Origin: Corynebacterium glaucum
GTDB taxonomy: Bacteria; Actinomycetota; Actinomycetes; Mycobacteriales; Mycobacteriaceae
Assembly: GCF_030408855.1 (NCBI RefSeq)
Contig: NZ_CP047358.1
Location: forward strand, 806,001-870,000
Length of the DNA stretch: 64,000 nt
Direction: 5' to 3'
Position 1 is the first letter of the stretch; each line of letters starts with the position of its first letter. Made by a program: the position numbers and the translations under genes. Below are positions 17,346 through 25,441 of this stretch, piece by piece. The notes under the pieces are model-generated. The model made no database searches. It saw nothing but the letters and a program-made list of their open reading frames with translations, and had not been told where the DNA came from.

Positions 17346-18707
17346 CTACAGACTAGCAGGGCGCGGCTGCCACACAAAATGACCTTGGGACTGAATGTCC
17401 TCGTATTCGTGGCCGAGCGGGATGCCCTTGCGCTCGCGCATGATGATGGAAATGAACAGGCCGACCGTTGTCATCACCAGCAGGTAGATGGTAATCGCAC
17501 GGTTGCCGCCGGTGGACTCGTACAGGCGGGCTGCGATGGTGGGGGCGAAGGCACCGCCCAGGATCGCGCCGAGCGCGTAGCTGATCGCCGTTCCGGAGGC
17601 GCGCACCGATGCCGGGAAGAACTCGGCGTACAGCGCCGCTACCTGTCCGTACGAGAGACCAATGCCCACTGCCAGGAAGATCAGCGCGCCGTAGATCTTC
17701 GCAATCTCGCCCGTGTCCACCAATGGGAACAGCACAGCTACGCCGATGAACTGCACCACGAAACCGATCGTGAGCGTGATGGTGCGGCCCAGGTAGTCCG
17801 ACAGCCAGCCGGCGAACGCGGTACTGATCATCCAGGTCGCAGCCGATGCGGTCACGGCCCACAGGATGTCACCGCGCGGGATGGCAAGGCCATCCGGGTT
17901 GGTCACGTAGCTCTGCACGTAACCGCCGGTGGTCATGTAGCCCACCGCACTGTTCGCGGCGAACGCGAGCGCAGCGGTGATCACCAGCGGGAAGTGGTTG
18001 GCAAACAGCGTGCCCAGCGGGTTCTTCGCTTCGTGGGAGCGATCCTGCGCCATCTCCGCGTACACCGGGGATTCGTCCACACCGGTACGAATCCACCAAC
18101 CCAGCAGCATCAAGACAAGGGAGAACAGGAACGGCACTCGCCAGCCCCACTCCACAAAGGCGTCGCCCGGCGCAATCATGTTCATCAAAGCCAGAGCGGC
18201 CGAAGACAGCAGCAGGCCGGCGGGAGCACCGACCTGCGGGCCGGAGCCAAAGAGCCCTCGCTTATCGACGGGGGCGTGCTCGACAGACATCAGCACTGCC
18301 GAACTCCACTCGCCACCGGCAGAGATGCCCTGGATAATGCGCAGCATCACCAGGATCGCGGGCGCCAGCCATCCGATGGTGGCGTAGGTGGGTATCAGGC
18401 CGATCAGCGTCGTAGCCAGGCCCATGGCAAACAGGGTGACCATGAGCACCGCGCGGCGGCCGAACCGGTCTGCGAAGTAGCCCGCGAGAATCGCACCCAG
18501 CGGGCGGAACAGGAAGGACAGGCCGACGGTCATGAACGCCGCAATCGTTGCGGAGGCAGCACCAAGCGGAGCGAACATCGTCTGCTTGAACACCAAGCCG
18601 GCGACTGCCGCATACAGGAAGAAGTCGTACCACTCGATAGCGGTGCCGATCGTGGTGGCGGCAATGACCCGGCGGCGCTCCGCGGGCGTGGTGTGGGAAA
18701 CGGTCAT
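17346..18707 (-). CDS. MFS transporter, metabolite:H+ symporter type
   Basis: 453 residues, 12 membrane segments. It carries the sequence features of the MHS family (ShiA, ProP, KgtP): GTAIEWYDFFLYA at ~18-30, GAILAGYFADRFGRRAVL at ~71-88 (motif A) and RIIQGISAGGEWSSAV at ~122-137. It is probably an importer of an organic acid or compatible solute driven by protons; the substrate cannot be read from sequence. It belongs to the accessory block between rplY and prs. A copy of the 11-mer lies in the gene (18260) and another 26 bp upstream of the start. Confidence 0.9.
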   Translation of the reverse strand: MTVSHTTPAERRRVIAATTIGTAIEWYDFFLYAAVAGLVFKQTMFAPLGAASATIAAFMTVGLSFLFRPLGAILAGYFADRFGRRAVLMVTLFAMGLATTLIGLIPTYATIGWLAPAILVMLRIIQGISAGGEWSSAVLMSVEHAPVDKRGLFGSGPQVGAPAGLLLSSAALALMNMIAPGDAFVEWGWRVPFLFSLVLMLLGWWIRTGVDESPVYAEMAQDRSHEAKNPLGTLFANHFPLVITAALAFAANSAVGYMTTGGYVQSYVTNPDGLAIPRGDILWAVTASAATWMISTAFAGWLSDYLGRTITLTIGFVVQFIGVAVLFPLVDTGEIAKIYGALIFLAVGIGLSYGQVAALYAEFFPASVRASGTAISYALGAILGGAFAPTIAARLYESTGGNRAITIYLLVMTTVGLFISIIMRERKGIPLGHEYEDIQSQGHFVWQPRPASL

Positions 18708-18732
18708 GGGGCCTCCGGGGCGTTCAAAAGAT

Positions 18733-18743
18733 CGTCGATAAGC
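18733..18743 (+). repeat. intergenic copy of CGTCGATAAGC
   Basis: Perfect copy upstream of the MFS transporter start, flanked by AAAAGAT and GAAAAGCT. Confidence 0.9.
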
Positions 18744-18883
18744 GAAAAGCTCAAAATGTAGCTCGCGTCCACTCTTCTATCGCTAAGTCAGCTTCCGGCG
18801 TGACACGCCTGGGTGCTGATAAACCGGAAGGCGCGGATCGCAGGCGAAGGAGACGAAATGCTAACACGAAAAATCTACTGGAT

Positions 18884-19087
18884 ACCGTGTTGGCCAACCA
18901 CACCGAGTACGGGCTCGCGTCCTACGTCTTCTCCGAGAACCCGGACATGCTCTGGCGCGCCTTGGACAACCTCGAGGTCGGCGGCTTGAAGGCTTCCGGC
19001 CTGGGCCGCGAAGGCGTGAAGGAGGGCATGCTCGAGTACTCCGAGGCGAAGATGATCGGCGTTCGCGACCCGCACGCCAAGAGCTAG
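18884..19087 (+). pseudogene. aldehyde dehydrogenase C-terminal remnant
   Basis: Only the last ~70 codons of an NAD(P)+-dependent aldehyde dehydrogenase (succinate-semialdehyde type) remain: LANHTEYGLASYVFSEN, ALDNLEVGG and GLKASGLGREGVKEGMLEY. The catalytic and cofactor domains are absent. Compared with the family, the stretch between NLEVG and GGLKASG lacks roughly 15 residues, so there is also an internal deletion. No RBS is evident. It is a decayed relic in the accessory block. Confidence 0.8.
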
Positions 19088-19090
19088 TTT

Positions 19091-19101
19091 GCTTATCGAC
19101 G
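19091..19101 (-). repeat. intergenic copy of CGTCGATAAGC
   Basis: Perfect copy 3 bp after the stop of the aldehyde dehydrogenase remnant, reading on the minus strand. Confidence 0.9.
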
Positions 19102-19189
19102 GCTCATAGCAACGCCTTCCCAGCCAGCAACGCAGCTAGGGATAGGGCACTATAGGCGGGACCGCGTCACTTTCAGGGGGAATGAGCTC

Positions 19190-19831
19190 ATGCGCAAAAT
19201 TGGTACGACTGTCTTGCTGCTCGCGCTGGCGTTAGCTGGCTGCACGGTAAGCGGGGACGGTCAGTTAGCCGAGCCGGCGTTCACTGAGGTTGCCACTGAT
19301 TCGCCCGATGGAAATTCGCCCAACGAAACCGTGACCCCAGCGGCTGGCTCGCCGCGCGCGTTTGTCTTTGAGAGCGGGGTGTTGGAGTTCGGGGACTTCG
19401 ACCCCTACGCGCTCGGTGATGACCTCTTCGACCCCTGCACCGAGATCACGGAAGCGGAGTACGCGGAGGCGGGGTTTGAAAGGCTGCCGGAGTTCGACTC
19501 GGTTAACGAATTCGGTGCCATATCGATCTGCGAAGTAACCAGTGACTCCGAGTACGTTGTCAAAAGCTTCTCTAACGGCAGCCTCAATCGAAGGATGTTG
19601 GAAGAAGCAGCAGTCATCCATCACCAATACGCCTCAGCACTGATCCCAGAAATAATCGTCTACGGGCCTAAGGATGGCGTGGACGGTGATTGTTACGCAC
19701 AAATCGACACACTGCGCGGAGGCATAGGTGCGGCGGTTGGGGGCATGTCGCGTCGGGTCTCCCAGGATGATATCTGCCGAATTGCAATCGATATGACGGA
19801 ACAGTTGTTCAGAGCCCACGGGCAAGAGTGA
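19190..19831 (+). CDS. DUF3558-like lipoprotein
   Basis: 213 residues. The lipobox LALAGC places the lipid-modified Cys at about residue 18, so it is a cell-surface lipoprotein. The mature part has the DUF3558 pattern FDPCTEITEAEYAEAGF followed by a second Cys in SICEVTS and further paired cysteines. DUF3558 is an actinobacterial extracytoplasmic family of unknown role. A GGGGGAA site precedes the ATG. It is followed after 109 bp by a large Gly/Ala-rich protein that may be functionally linked. Confidence 0.82.
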   Translation: MRKIGTTVLLLALALAGCTVSGDGQLAEPAFTEVATDSPDGNSPNETVTPAAGSPRAFVFESGVLEFGDFDPYALGDDLFDPCTEITEAEYAEAGFERLPEFDSVNEFGAISICEVTSDSEYVVKSFSNGSLNRRMLEEAAVIHHQYASALIPEIIVYGPKDGVDGDCYAQIDTLRGGIGAAVGGMSRRVSQDDICRIAIDMTEQLFRAHGQE

Positions 19832-19940
19832 ATCGTCCACTTTAGTGCGCACCGTTGATCTAGTCGGGTGGACTTTGTGGATGTAGCGTTTGTTGTGACC
19901 GCTTCCACGCAGACGATGAATTAATTCAAATGGGGGAACT

Positions 19941-21824
19941 GTGGGGTATCAAATCCGTCTCGATGTTGAATCTTTGGAAAGGGCTGTCTCGGCTCTGAAA
20001 GTAGAGTCAGCGAAACTAGTTCGCTCGCGTCGCAACCACCAGCTTTCGAGCCTAGCTAGCTTCTCGCCCGTTTCGGGCTTCAAGCAGATGGGGCGCAAAC
20101 TTGAAACCGTTTCAAACTTTTACTCGCCGGAATCCTTTAGCGCCCTTGCTGATCACGTCATGGACGCCGCGAAGATCACGGAGACAAACGTTGCGAATGC
20201 TCAGCGAGCCGACGGATCTTTCGCCAGCACCTTTGATTCTCTTCACGTGCCCAATGTCGATTTTCACGGAATTATGGGCCAATTTCTCGCGAACATGGAA
20301 TCGGTCAACGCCAAGGCATCACCTTTCATTCCGCAGGAACCCGTTGTCCTACCGCAGCGCAGCTTGCCGCTTCTGCATAACCAGTTTATGGCCTCGAATG
20401 TGGCAGCCCCACATGCTGAATCGGTGTTCTGGAACGGCGTCGCTACTCAAATTACCGATAGCGTGACTTCCCTATACGGTGTCAAGAATCTGCTTGGGTC
20501 ATCGATGGAGACAGAGTGGGTTCGCAACGGCGATGCCCGCATCAACCAGATCCAGCGGGCCGGAGCGCAGTACGCGATGCACGCATCGCAGATGGCTGGA
20601 CACAACATCGCACTCGCTGCAACGACTTCTGCTGAATCCACCATGGCTGCGGCGTCCTACGCGACGTACATGGCAATCCCAAAGCCGGAGCTGAAGCTCG
20701 CTTTTGAACGCGCGGTGATGGCCGCGTTCTCGCCGCGTGCGACGGCATCGCTGACGACAACAGTTCCGCGCTTCGACAAGCTGCTACCTGACCTCTCAAC
20801 GATCTCGGGAGATCCTTTTTCCATCAACGAGATCACTGAGCCAAATGCACCTACGTTCGATCGCTCGCCGCTTCCGTCAATCGTGGCCGAAGCGCTGACG
20901 GCAAATGGATACGGTGATCTCGCCCGCGCGCAGACCCCGAGTGAGGTCATCAGCCAATACGGCCAGCCGAACCCCGACACTTTGGCAGCTATCGCTGCCG
21001 GTGAAACCAGGACCCAGGCGGCATCGGTGGCGGCTCCCACAATGCCACCTTCGCTCACTCCCGGTTCTGCACTCGGCAACCTGGCGCAGAACACTGGTTC
21101 GCTCAATGGCTTGGCGGGCAACGGGGCCACCGGCATCTTCGGAGGTGGAGCCGGTGGTCTTGGCCCTGCGGGTGGCATGATTGCGCCGACGGGTGGCGGG
21201 GGTGCCGCGGGCGCGTTGGGAAGCGGTGCTGGTGGTGGCGCGGGTTATTCTCCACTGTCGCCTGGCGCCACGAACGCAGCGACGACAGCACAGAGCCAGC
21301 GCGGTAGCGCGGCCGGTGGCGGCATTAACGGCCGAGGTGAGATTCCCGTCATGCAACCCCTGGCGGGCCAAGCTGGGGGACCGCGTCCTCCGTTGCCAGG
21401 CGCAGGCGGTGCCGGGCAGGGCGGCGCGATTCCGCGTGGCGGAATGGGCGGCGGCATCGGCGGCGGAGCTGGCTTCGCGCCTACAAGCATGCCGCTCGGA
21501 GGTGCGATGGGTGGCGGGTTCGGTGCCGGAGCAGGGGCGGGCGCAGGAGCAACCGGTGGCGGACTCGGTGCCGGTGGACTTGCCCACGGTGCGAATGGCT
21601 CAGCTCACGGCAATCAAACCCATGCGAACCAGCAATCACGTGCCATGGCAGTCGGTGGTGCACCCATGGCAGGTGCCGCGGGCAACGGCAACAACAACGA
21701 CCGCAAGTCGTCGAAAGTCAAGGCGGTCACTTCTGCAGTCGAACGTGACGGCAACCTACGCGCGTTGCTCGGCGAGGCTCCGCTTGTCTTGCCGACGGTG
21801 ATCGGTGACGACGTGCGCCGATAG
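19941..21824 (+). CDS. large Gly/Ala-rich protein with helical N-terminus
   Basis: 627 residues with no signal peptide. The first ~300 residues are predicted mostly helical (starting YQIRLDVESLERAVSALKVE), the middle is Pro/Ser/Ala-rich, and residues ~385-590 are Gly/Ala-rich and low-complexity. A conserved-looking C-terminus follows: VERDGNLRALLGEAPLVLP. This layout resembles secreted PPE/EspB-like type VII substrates of other actinobacteria, where a similar terminal block occurs as far as I recall, but no WXG or YxxxD motif could be confirmed. The GTG start has GGGGGA just upstream. It lies downstream of a DUF3558-like lipoprotein. Confidence 0.7.
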   Translation: MGYQIRLDVESLERAVSALKVESAKLVRSRRNHQLSSLASFSPVSGFKQMGRKLETVSNFYSPESFSALADHVMDAAKITETNVANAQRADGSFASTFDSLHVPNVDFHGIMGQFLANMESVNAKASPFIPQEPVVLPQRSLPLLHNQFMASNVAAPHAESVFWNGVATQITDSVTSLYGVKNLLGSSMETEWVRNGDARINQIQRAGAQYAMHASQMAGHNIALAATTSAESTMAAASYATYMAIPKPELKLAFERAVMAAFSPRATASLTTTVPRFDKLLPDLSTISGDPFSINEITEPNAPTFDRSPLPSIVAEALTANGYGDLARAQTPSEVISQYGQPNPDTLAAIAAGETRTQAASVAAPTMPPSLTPGSALGNLAQNTGSLNGLAGNGATGIFGGGAGGLGPAGGMIAPTGGGGAAGALGSGAGGGAGYSPLSPGATNAATTAQSQRGSAAGGGINGRGEIPVMQPLAGQAGGPRPPLPGAGGAGQGGAIPRGGMGGGIGGGAGFAPTSMPLGGAMGGGFGAGAGAGAGATGGGLGAGGLAHGANGSAHGNQTHANQQSRAMAVGGAPMAGAAGNGNNNDRKSSKVKAVTSAVERDGNLRALLGEAPLVLPTVIGDDVRR

Positions 21825-21857
21825 CGGCAGCCGTTAGCGGCAGCTCCTAGCGGTAGC
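21822..21857. repeat. 13-bp tandem repeat between convergent stops
   Basis: Units TAGCGGCAGCCGT, TAGCGGCAGCTCC and partial TAGCGGTAGC. The first unit starts with the stop codon of the Gly-rich gene, and the aminotransferase stop lies at the second/third unit junction. Confidence 0.75.
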
Positions 21858-22899
21858 TACCTGCCACGGTCTCCCAGGCAGCAATGCACGCGTCGGTCTC
21901 GTGCGCGTTGGTCACGCTGATCCGGATGCCGTCGTCAAAGGCGCGCACGAGCACTCCGGCCTCGCTGAGGGCGGCTGCGAATTCTTTCGCAGCGACCGGC
22001 AGACCGTCCGCGGGGACCCACACAAAGTTGGTCTCCGTCGCCGGGGTGCCGTACTCGGCGAAGAACTCCACCAGGCGAGTCCGCTCGGTGCAGGTTTCGT
22101 CGATGCGGTCCGAAAGTTCGTCGTCAAGCGAAAGCGATGCGACAGCACCTGCTTGTGCTGGGGTGCTGACCGAGAATGGGACGGCGACTTTGTTCAGTGC
22201 CTCAATGATGGGGGCGGGGCCGAACGCATAGCCGACGCGCGCCCCGGCGAGCCCGTAGGCCTTGGAGAACGTGCGCAGCCCCACCACGTTCGGGTACTTC
22301 GCAATTTCCTCGGTGGCGACGGGGGTGTCGTGTGCGCGGTTGTATTCGAAGTACGCCTCATCAAGCGCAACAAGGACGTCGGCGGGAACGCGTGACATGA
22401 ATTCGGTGAACTCGGCGCAAGTGATCGTGGTGCCGGTCGGGTTGTTCGGGTTGCACACGAAGATCATGCTGGTGTTCTCGCTGATGGCGTCGGCCATCGC
22501 CGCGAGATCCATGCGGTAGTCCTCTGTGAGCGGCACGGGCACCGCAGTAGCGCCAGCGACCTGCACAAAGATGGGGTATGCCTCGAATGAGCGCCACGGG
22601 AAGATGACCTCGTCACCCGGCCCGGAGGTTGCGGTGACCAGCTGCTGGCACAGCGCGGATGACCCGGTGCCAACCGCGACCTGTTCGACGGTCACACCGA
22701 GGTGCGCGGCCAGCGCCTCGCGCAGTTCCACCGCGCCCATGTCGGGGTAGCGGTTCACCTGTGCGAGTGCATCCACCATTGCCTGGGTTACGCCGGGCAG
22801 CGGGGCCTCGGCGGACTCGTTGGAGGACAGCTTCACGGCGCGGTCGTTGCGCGCGCCGGGCACATAAGCAGCCAGGGATTCAAGGTCAGCACGAAACAT
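21847..22899 (-). CDS. pat: aromatic/histidinol-phosphate aminotransferase (Pat-like)
   Basis: Fold-type I PLP aminotransferase, 350 residues. It has the substrate and cofactor motifs KLSSNESAEAPLPG, GTGSSALCQQL, NPNNPTGTTI, ALDEAYFEY and the Schiff-base lysine in RTFSKAYGLAGARVGY. The length and N-terminus resemble corynebacterial Pat/AroT, which makes phenylalanine, rather than a HisC inside a his operon; no his gene is nearby. The ATG at 22899 is chosen because TACAAT ends 7 nt upstream, giving a leaderless message. Specificity is not decided by sequence alone. Confidence 0.85.
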   Translation of the reverse strand: MFRADLESLAAYVPGARNDRAVKLSSNESAEAPLPGVTQAMVDALAQVNRYPDMGAVELREALAAHLGVTVEQVAVGTGSSALCQQLVTATSGPGDEVIFPWRSFEAYPIFVQVAGATAVPVPLTEDYRMDLAAMADAISENTSMIFVCNPNNPTGTTITCAEFTEFMSRVPADVLVALDEAYFEYNRAHDTPVATEEIAKYPNVVGLRTFSKAYGLAGARVGYAFGPAPIIEALNKVAVPFSVSTPAQAGAVASLSLDDELSDRIDETCTERTRLVEFFAEYGTPATETNFVWVPADGLPVAAKEFAAALSEAGVLVRAFDDGIRISVTNAHETDACIAAWETVAGSYR

Positions 22900-22948
22900 G
22901 CGCCCCATTGTAGGAGGGGCGCATGGTGCTATTCGGGACCGGCTACTG

Positions 22949-23926
22949 CTACGCCTGGCCCTCGAAAAGGGTGGTCACCGAGCCGTTTTCGAAGATCTCG
23001 CGGATCGTCTTGGCCAGCAGCGGTGCGATGGAGAGCACGGTGAGGTTCTTCCAGCCCTCAGTGTTCTGCGGCAGGGTGTCGGTGGTGATGATTTCCTCAG
23101 CACCGCAGTCGTTGAGGCGCTCGCGGGCCGGGTCGGAAAACACACCGTGGGTACACGCGATGACCACGGATTTCGCACCGGCTTCCTTGAGCACGCCGAC
23201 CGCGCCGGCGATGGTGCCGCCGGTATCGATCATGTCGTCCATGAGGATGCAGTCCTTGCCCTCAACCTCGCCAACTACGCGGTTGGACACGACCTTGTTG
23301 GCTGCGTCGATGTCGCGGGTCTTGTGCACGAAGGCCATCGGTGCGTCTCCAAGCGCGTTCGCCCACTTCTCTGCGGTCTTCACACGGCCAGCGTCCGGGG
23401 AGACCACGCAGAGGTTGTCCATCGAGTAGTTGGACTTGATGTAGTCCACCAGGATTGGCATGGCGTGCATGTGATCCACCGGACCGTCGAAGAAGCCCTG
23501 AATCTGATCAGTGTGCAGATCCACCGAGACAATGCGATCCGCACCCGCGGCGGTGAGCAGGTCCGCGATCAGGCGAGCGGAAATCGGCTCGCGTCCGCGG
23601 TGCTTCTTGTCCTGGCGCGCGTAGGGGTAGAACGGCAGGATCGCGGTGATGCGCTTCGCGGAACCGCGCTTCAGCGCGTCGATCATGATGAGCTGCTCCA
23701 TGATCTGCTTGTTCAGCGGCTTGTCGTGGGACTGCATGACAAAGCAGTCGGAGCCACGCACAGATTCCTCGAAGCGGATGAAAATCTCGCCGTTGGCAAA
23801 GTCGCGGGCGGTGGTGGGCACCAACTCGATACCGAGTTCCTTCGCCACAGCCTCGGCCAGCTCGGGATGGGCGCGGCCGGAGAAAACCTTGAGGTCCTTG
23901 TGGCTTTCGGTCGAGTAACCAGTCAT
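22949..23926 (-). CDS. prs: ribose-phosphate pyrophosphokinase
   Basis: Makes PRPP from ribose 5-phosphate and ATP for purine, pyrimidine, His and Trp synthesis. 325 residues, normal length. It carries the PRPP synthase signature around DLHTDQIQGFFDGPVDH (~138-154), the flexible loop KKHRGREPIS and the PRPP-binding loop DDMIDTGGTIAGAV (~228-241). An AAGGACGG site lies upstream. It follows glmU by 18 bp on the same strand, the usual glmU-prs operon of the mycolata. Confidence 0.96.
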   Translation of the reverse strand: MTGYSTESHKDLKVFSGRAHPELAEAVAKELGIELVPTTARDFANGEIFIRFEESVRGSDCFVMQSHDKPLNKQIMEQLIMIDALKRGSAKRITAILPFYPYARQDKKHRGREPISARLIADLLTAAGADRIVSVDLHTDQIQGFFDGPVDHMHAMPILVDYIKSNYSMDNLCVVSPDAGRVKTAEKWANALGDAPMAFVHKTRDIDAANKVVSNRVVGEVEGKDCILMDDMIDTGGTIAGAVGVLKEAGAKSVVIACTHGVFSDPARERLNDCGAEEIITTDTLPQNTEGWKNLTVLSIAPLLAKTIREIFENGSVTTLFEGQA

Positions 23927-23944
23927 AGCTTCAGATGCCGTCCT

Positions 23945-25384
23945 TTATTTCTCTCGTGCTCGTTTCGCGGCCTCGGCCGCATCGGTGCCCGGGCGGTTTT
24001 CTTCCACCCATCCTTCGATGTTGCGCTGGCGACCTTCCTTAATGGCAAGCGCGCCAGCCGGCACATCCTGCGTAACAACTGTACCCGCGCCGGTATATGC
24101 GCCATCACCCACGCTAACCGGTGCGACGAACATGGTGTCCGAGCCGGTGCGGCAGTAGTCGCCGATGGTGGTGTGGTGCTTCTTCACGCCGTCGTAGTTG
24201 GCGAACACGGAGGAAGCGCCGATGTTGGATTCCACGCCCACGGTTGCGTCGCCGATGTAGGTCAGGTGCGGCACCTTGGAACCCTCACCGATCTTGGCGT
24301 TCTTCGACTCGACGAAGCCGCCGAGCTTGCCGCGCGCGCCCAGCTCGGTGCCCGGGCGGATGTAGGTGAACGGGCCGACGGAGGCCTCCTCGCCGATCAC
24401 GCCGAGCTCACCCTGGGTGCGCACGACCTTTGCGCGAGCGCCCACTTCCATATCGGTGAGCGTGGTGTCCGGGCCGATCACGGCACCGTCGCCGATCACG
24501 GTCGAGCCCCACAGCTGAGTGTTCGGGTGGATGATCACGTCGCGGCCGATCTCTACGTCCACACCGATCCAGGTGGTTGCCGGATCAATCACGGTTGCGC
24601 CGTCGCGCATCGCGCGCTCGACCAGGCGGCGGTTGAGTTCCTTGCCAGCCTCGGCAAGCTGCACACGGTCGTTCACGCCAGCCAGCTCGCGCGCGTCAGG
24701 GGCGAGGAATGCGGCGACCTTCTTGCCGTCGCCACGCGCAATGCCCAGCACATCGGTGATGTAGAGCTCGCCCTGTGCGTTGTCGGAAGTGATGCGGGTC
24801 AGCGCGTCGCGCAGCACCGCGCCGTCAAACGCGAAGACACCGGAGTTGACCTCTTTGACCTTGCGTTGTTCATCGTTGGCGTCTTTCTCCTCGACGATTT
24901 CGCGCACATCGCCAGTCTGGTCGCGGATAATGCGCCCATAACCGGTCGGGTTCTCAAACTCCAGAGACAGCACAGTCACCGCAGCAGCTTCACGCTCATG
25001 CTTATCGACGAGGGCCTCAATGGTCTCAGCCGTCAAGAGCGGAACATCACCGTTTGTCACCACGACAGTGCCATTGAATTCCGGAATGGCGGTAAGGCCA
25101 ATCTGGACCGCGTGGCCGGTGCCGTTCTGCTCCTCCTGGATGGCCTGGCGGATTTCAACCTGCATCTGCTCGGCGATGTGCTCGACCTCCGGGGAGACCT
25201 GATCGCGCTGGTGCCCGACCACGGCCACGAGGTAGGTCGGGTGGACGCCTGCTGCCGCGTGCAGCGAGTGGGACAACAGGCTGCGCCCGCCGATCTCGTG
25301 CAGCGTCTTCTGGCGGTCAGATTTCATGCGGGTGCCGGCACCTGCCGCGAGGACGACTACGGCGCGTTCGGAGTGATTGGCCAC
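23945..25384 (-). CDS. glmU: bifunctional N-acetylglucosamine-1-phosphate uridyltransferase / glucosamine-1-phosphate acetyltransferase
   Basis: 479 residues. It makes UDP-GlcNAc for peptidoglycan and the arabinogalactan linker. The N-terminal uridyltransferase carries VVLAAGAGTRMKS (~10-22) and NGDVPLL (Mg2+ site, ~111). The C-terminal left-handed beta-helix contains KLGGFVESKNAKIGEGSKVP and the acetyl-CoA region NYDGVKKHHT. The GTG start has AGGAG 7 nt upstream. First gene of the glmU-prs unit. The 11-mer at 25000 encodes residues VDK. Confidence 0.96.
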   Translation of the reverse strand: MANHSERAVVVLAAGAGTRMKSDRQKTLHEIGGRSLLSHSLHAAAGVHPTYLVAVVGHQRDQVSPEVEHIAEQMQVEIRQAIQEEQNGTGHAVQIGLTAIPEFNGTVVVTNGDVPLLTAETIEALVDKHEREAAAVTVLSLEFENPTGYGRIIRDQTGDVREIVEEKDANDEQRKVKEVNSGVFAFDGAVLRDALTRITSDNAQGELYITDVLGIARGDGKKVAAFLAPDARELAGVNDRVQLAEAGKELNRRLVERAMRDGATVIDPATTWIGVDVEIGRDVIIHPNTQLWGSTVIGDGAVIGPDTTLTDMEVGARAKVVRTQGELGVIGEEASVGPFTYIRPGTELGARGKLGGFVESKNAKIGEGSKVPHLTYIGDATVGVESNIGASSVFANYDGVKKHHTTIGDYCRTGSDTMFVAPVSVGDGAYTGAGTVVTQDVPAGALAIKEGRQRNIEGWVEENRPGTDAAEAAKRAREK

Positions 25385-25441
25385 TCGGGTTCTCCTTTTA
25401 AGGGAAGGGACAGTTCACGGGAACGCAGACCAGCTTAACGC

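Noticed and set aside
17379..18761. 460-codon plus-strand frame opposite the MHS-type transporter
   Set aside because: Shadow frame; the minus strand has clear MFS motifs.
18800..18883. Start of a complete small gene before the dehydrogenase remnant
   Set aside because: The Arg-rich leading codons have no homology to the enzyme and no RBS; only the later codons match the family.
20877..21587. 236-codon minus-strand frame under the Gly-rich gene
   Set aside because: Arises from the GC-rich repeat composition of the opposite strand; no start context or motifs.
22898..25438. 846-codon open frame on the plus strand opposite prs and glmU
   Set aside because: Antisense shadow in high-GC DNA; His/Arg/Gly-rich composition without motifs, while both minus-strand genes carry complete family signatures.
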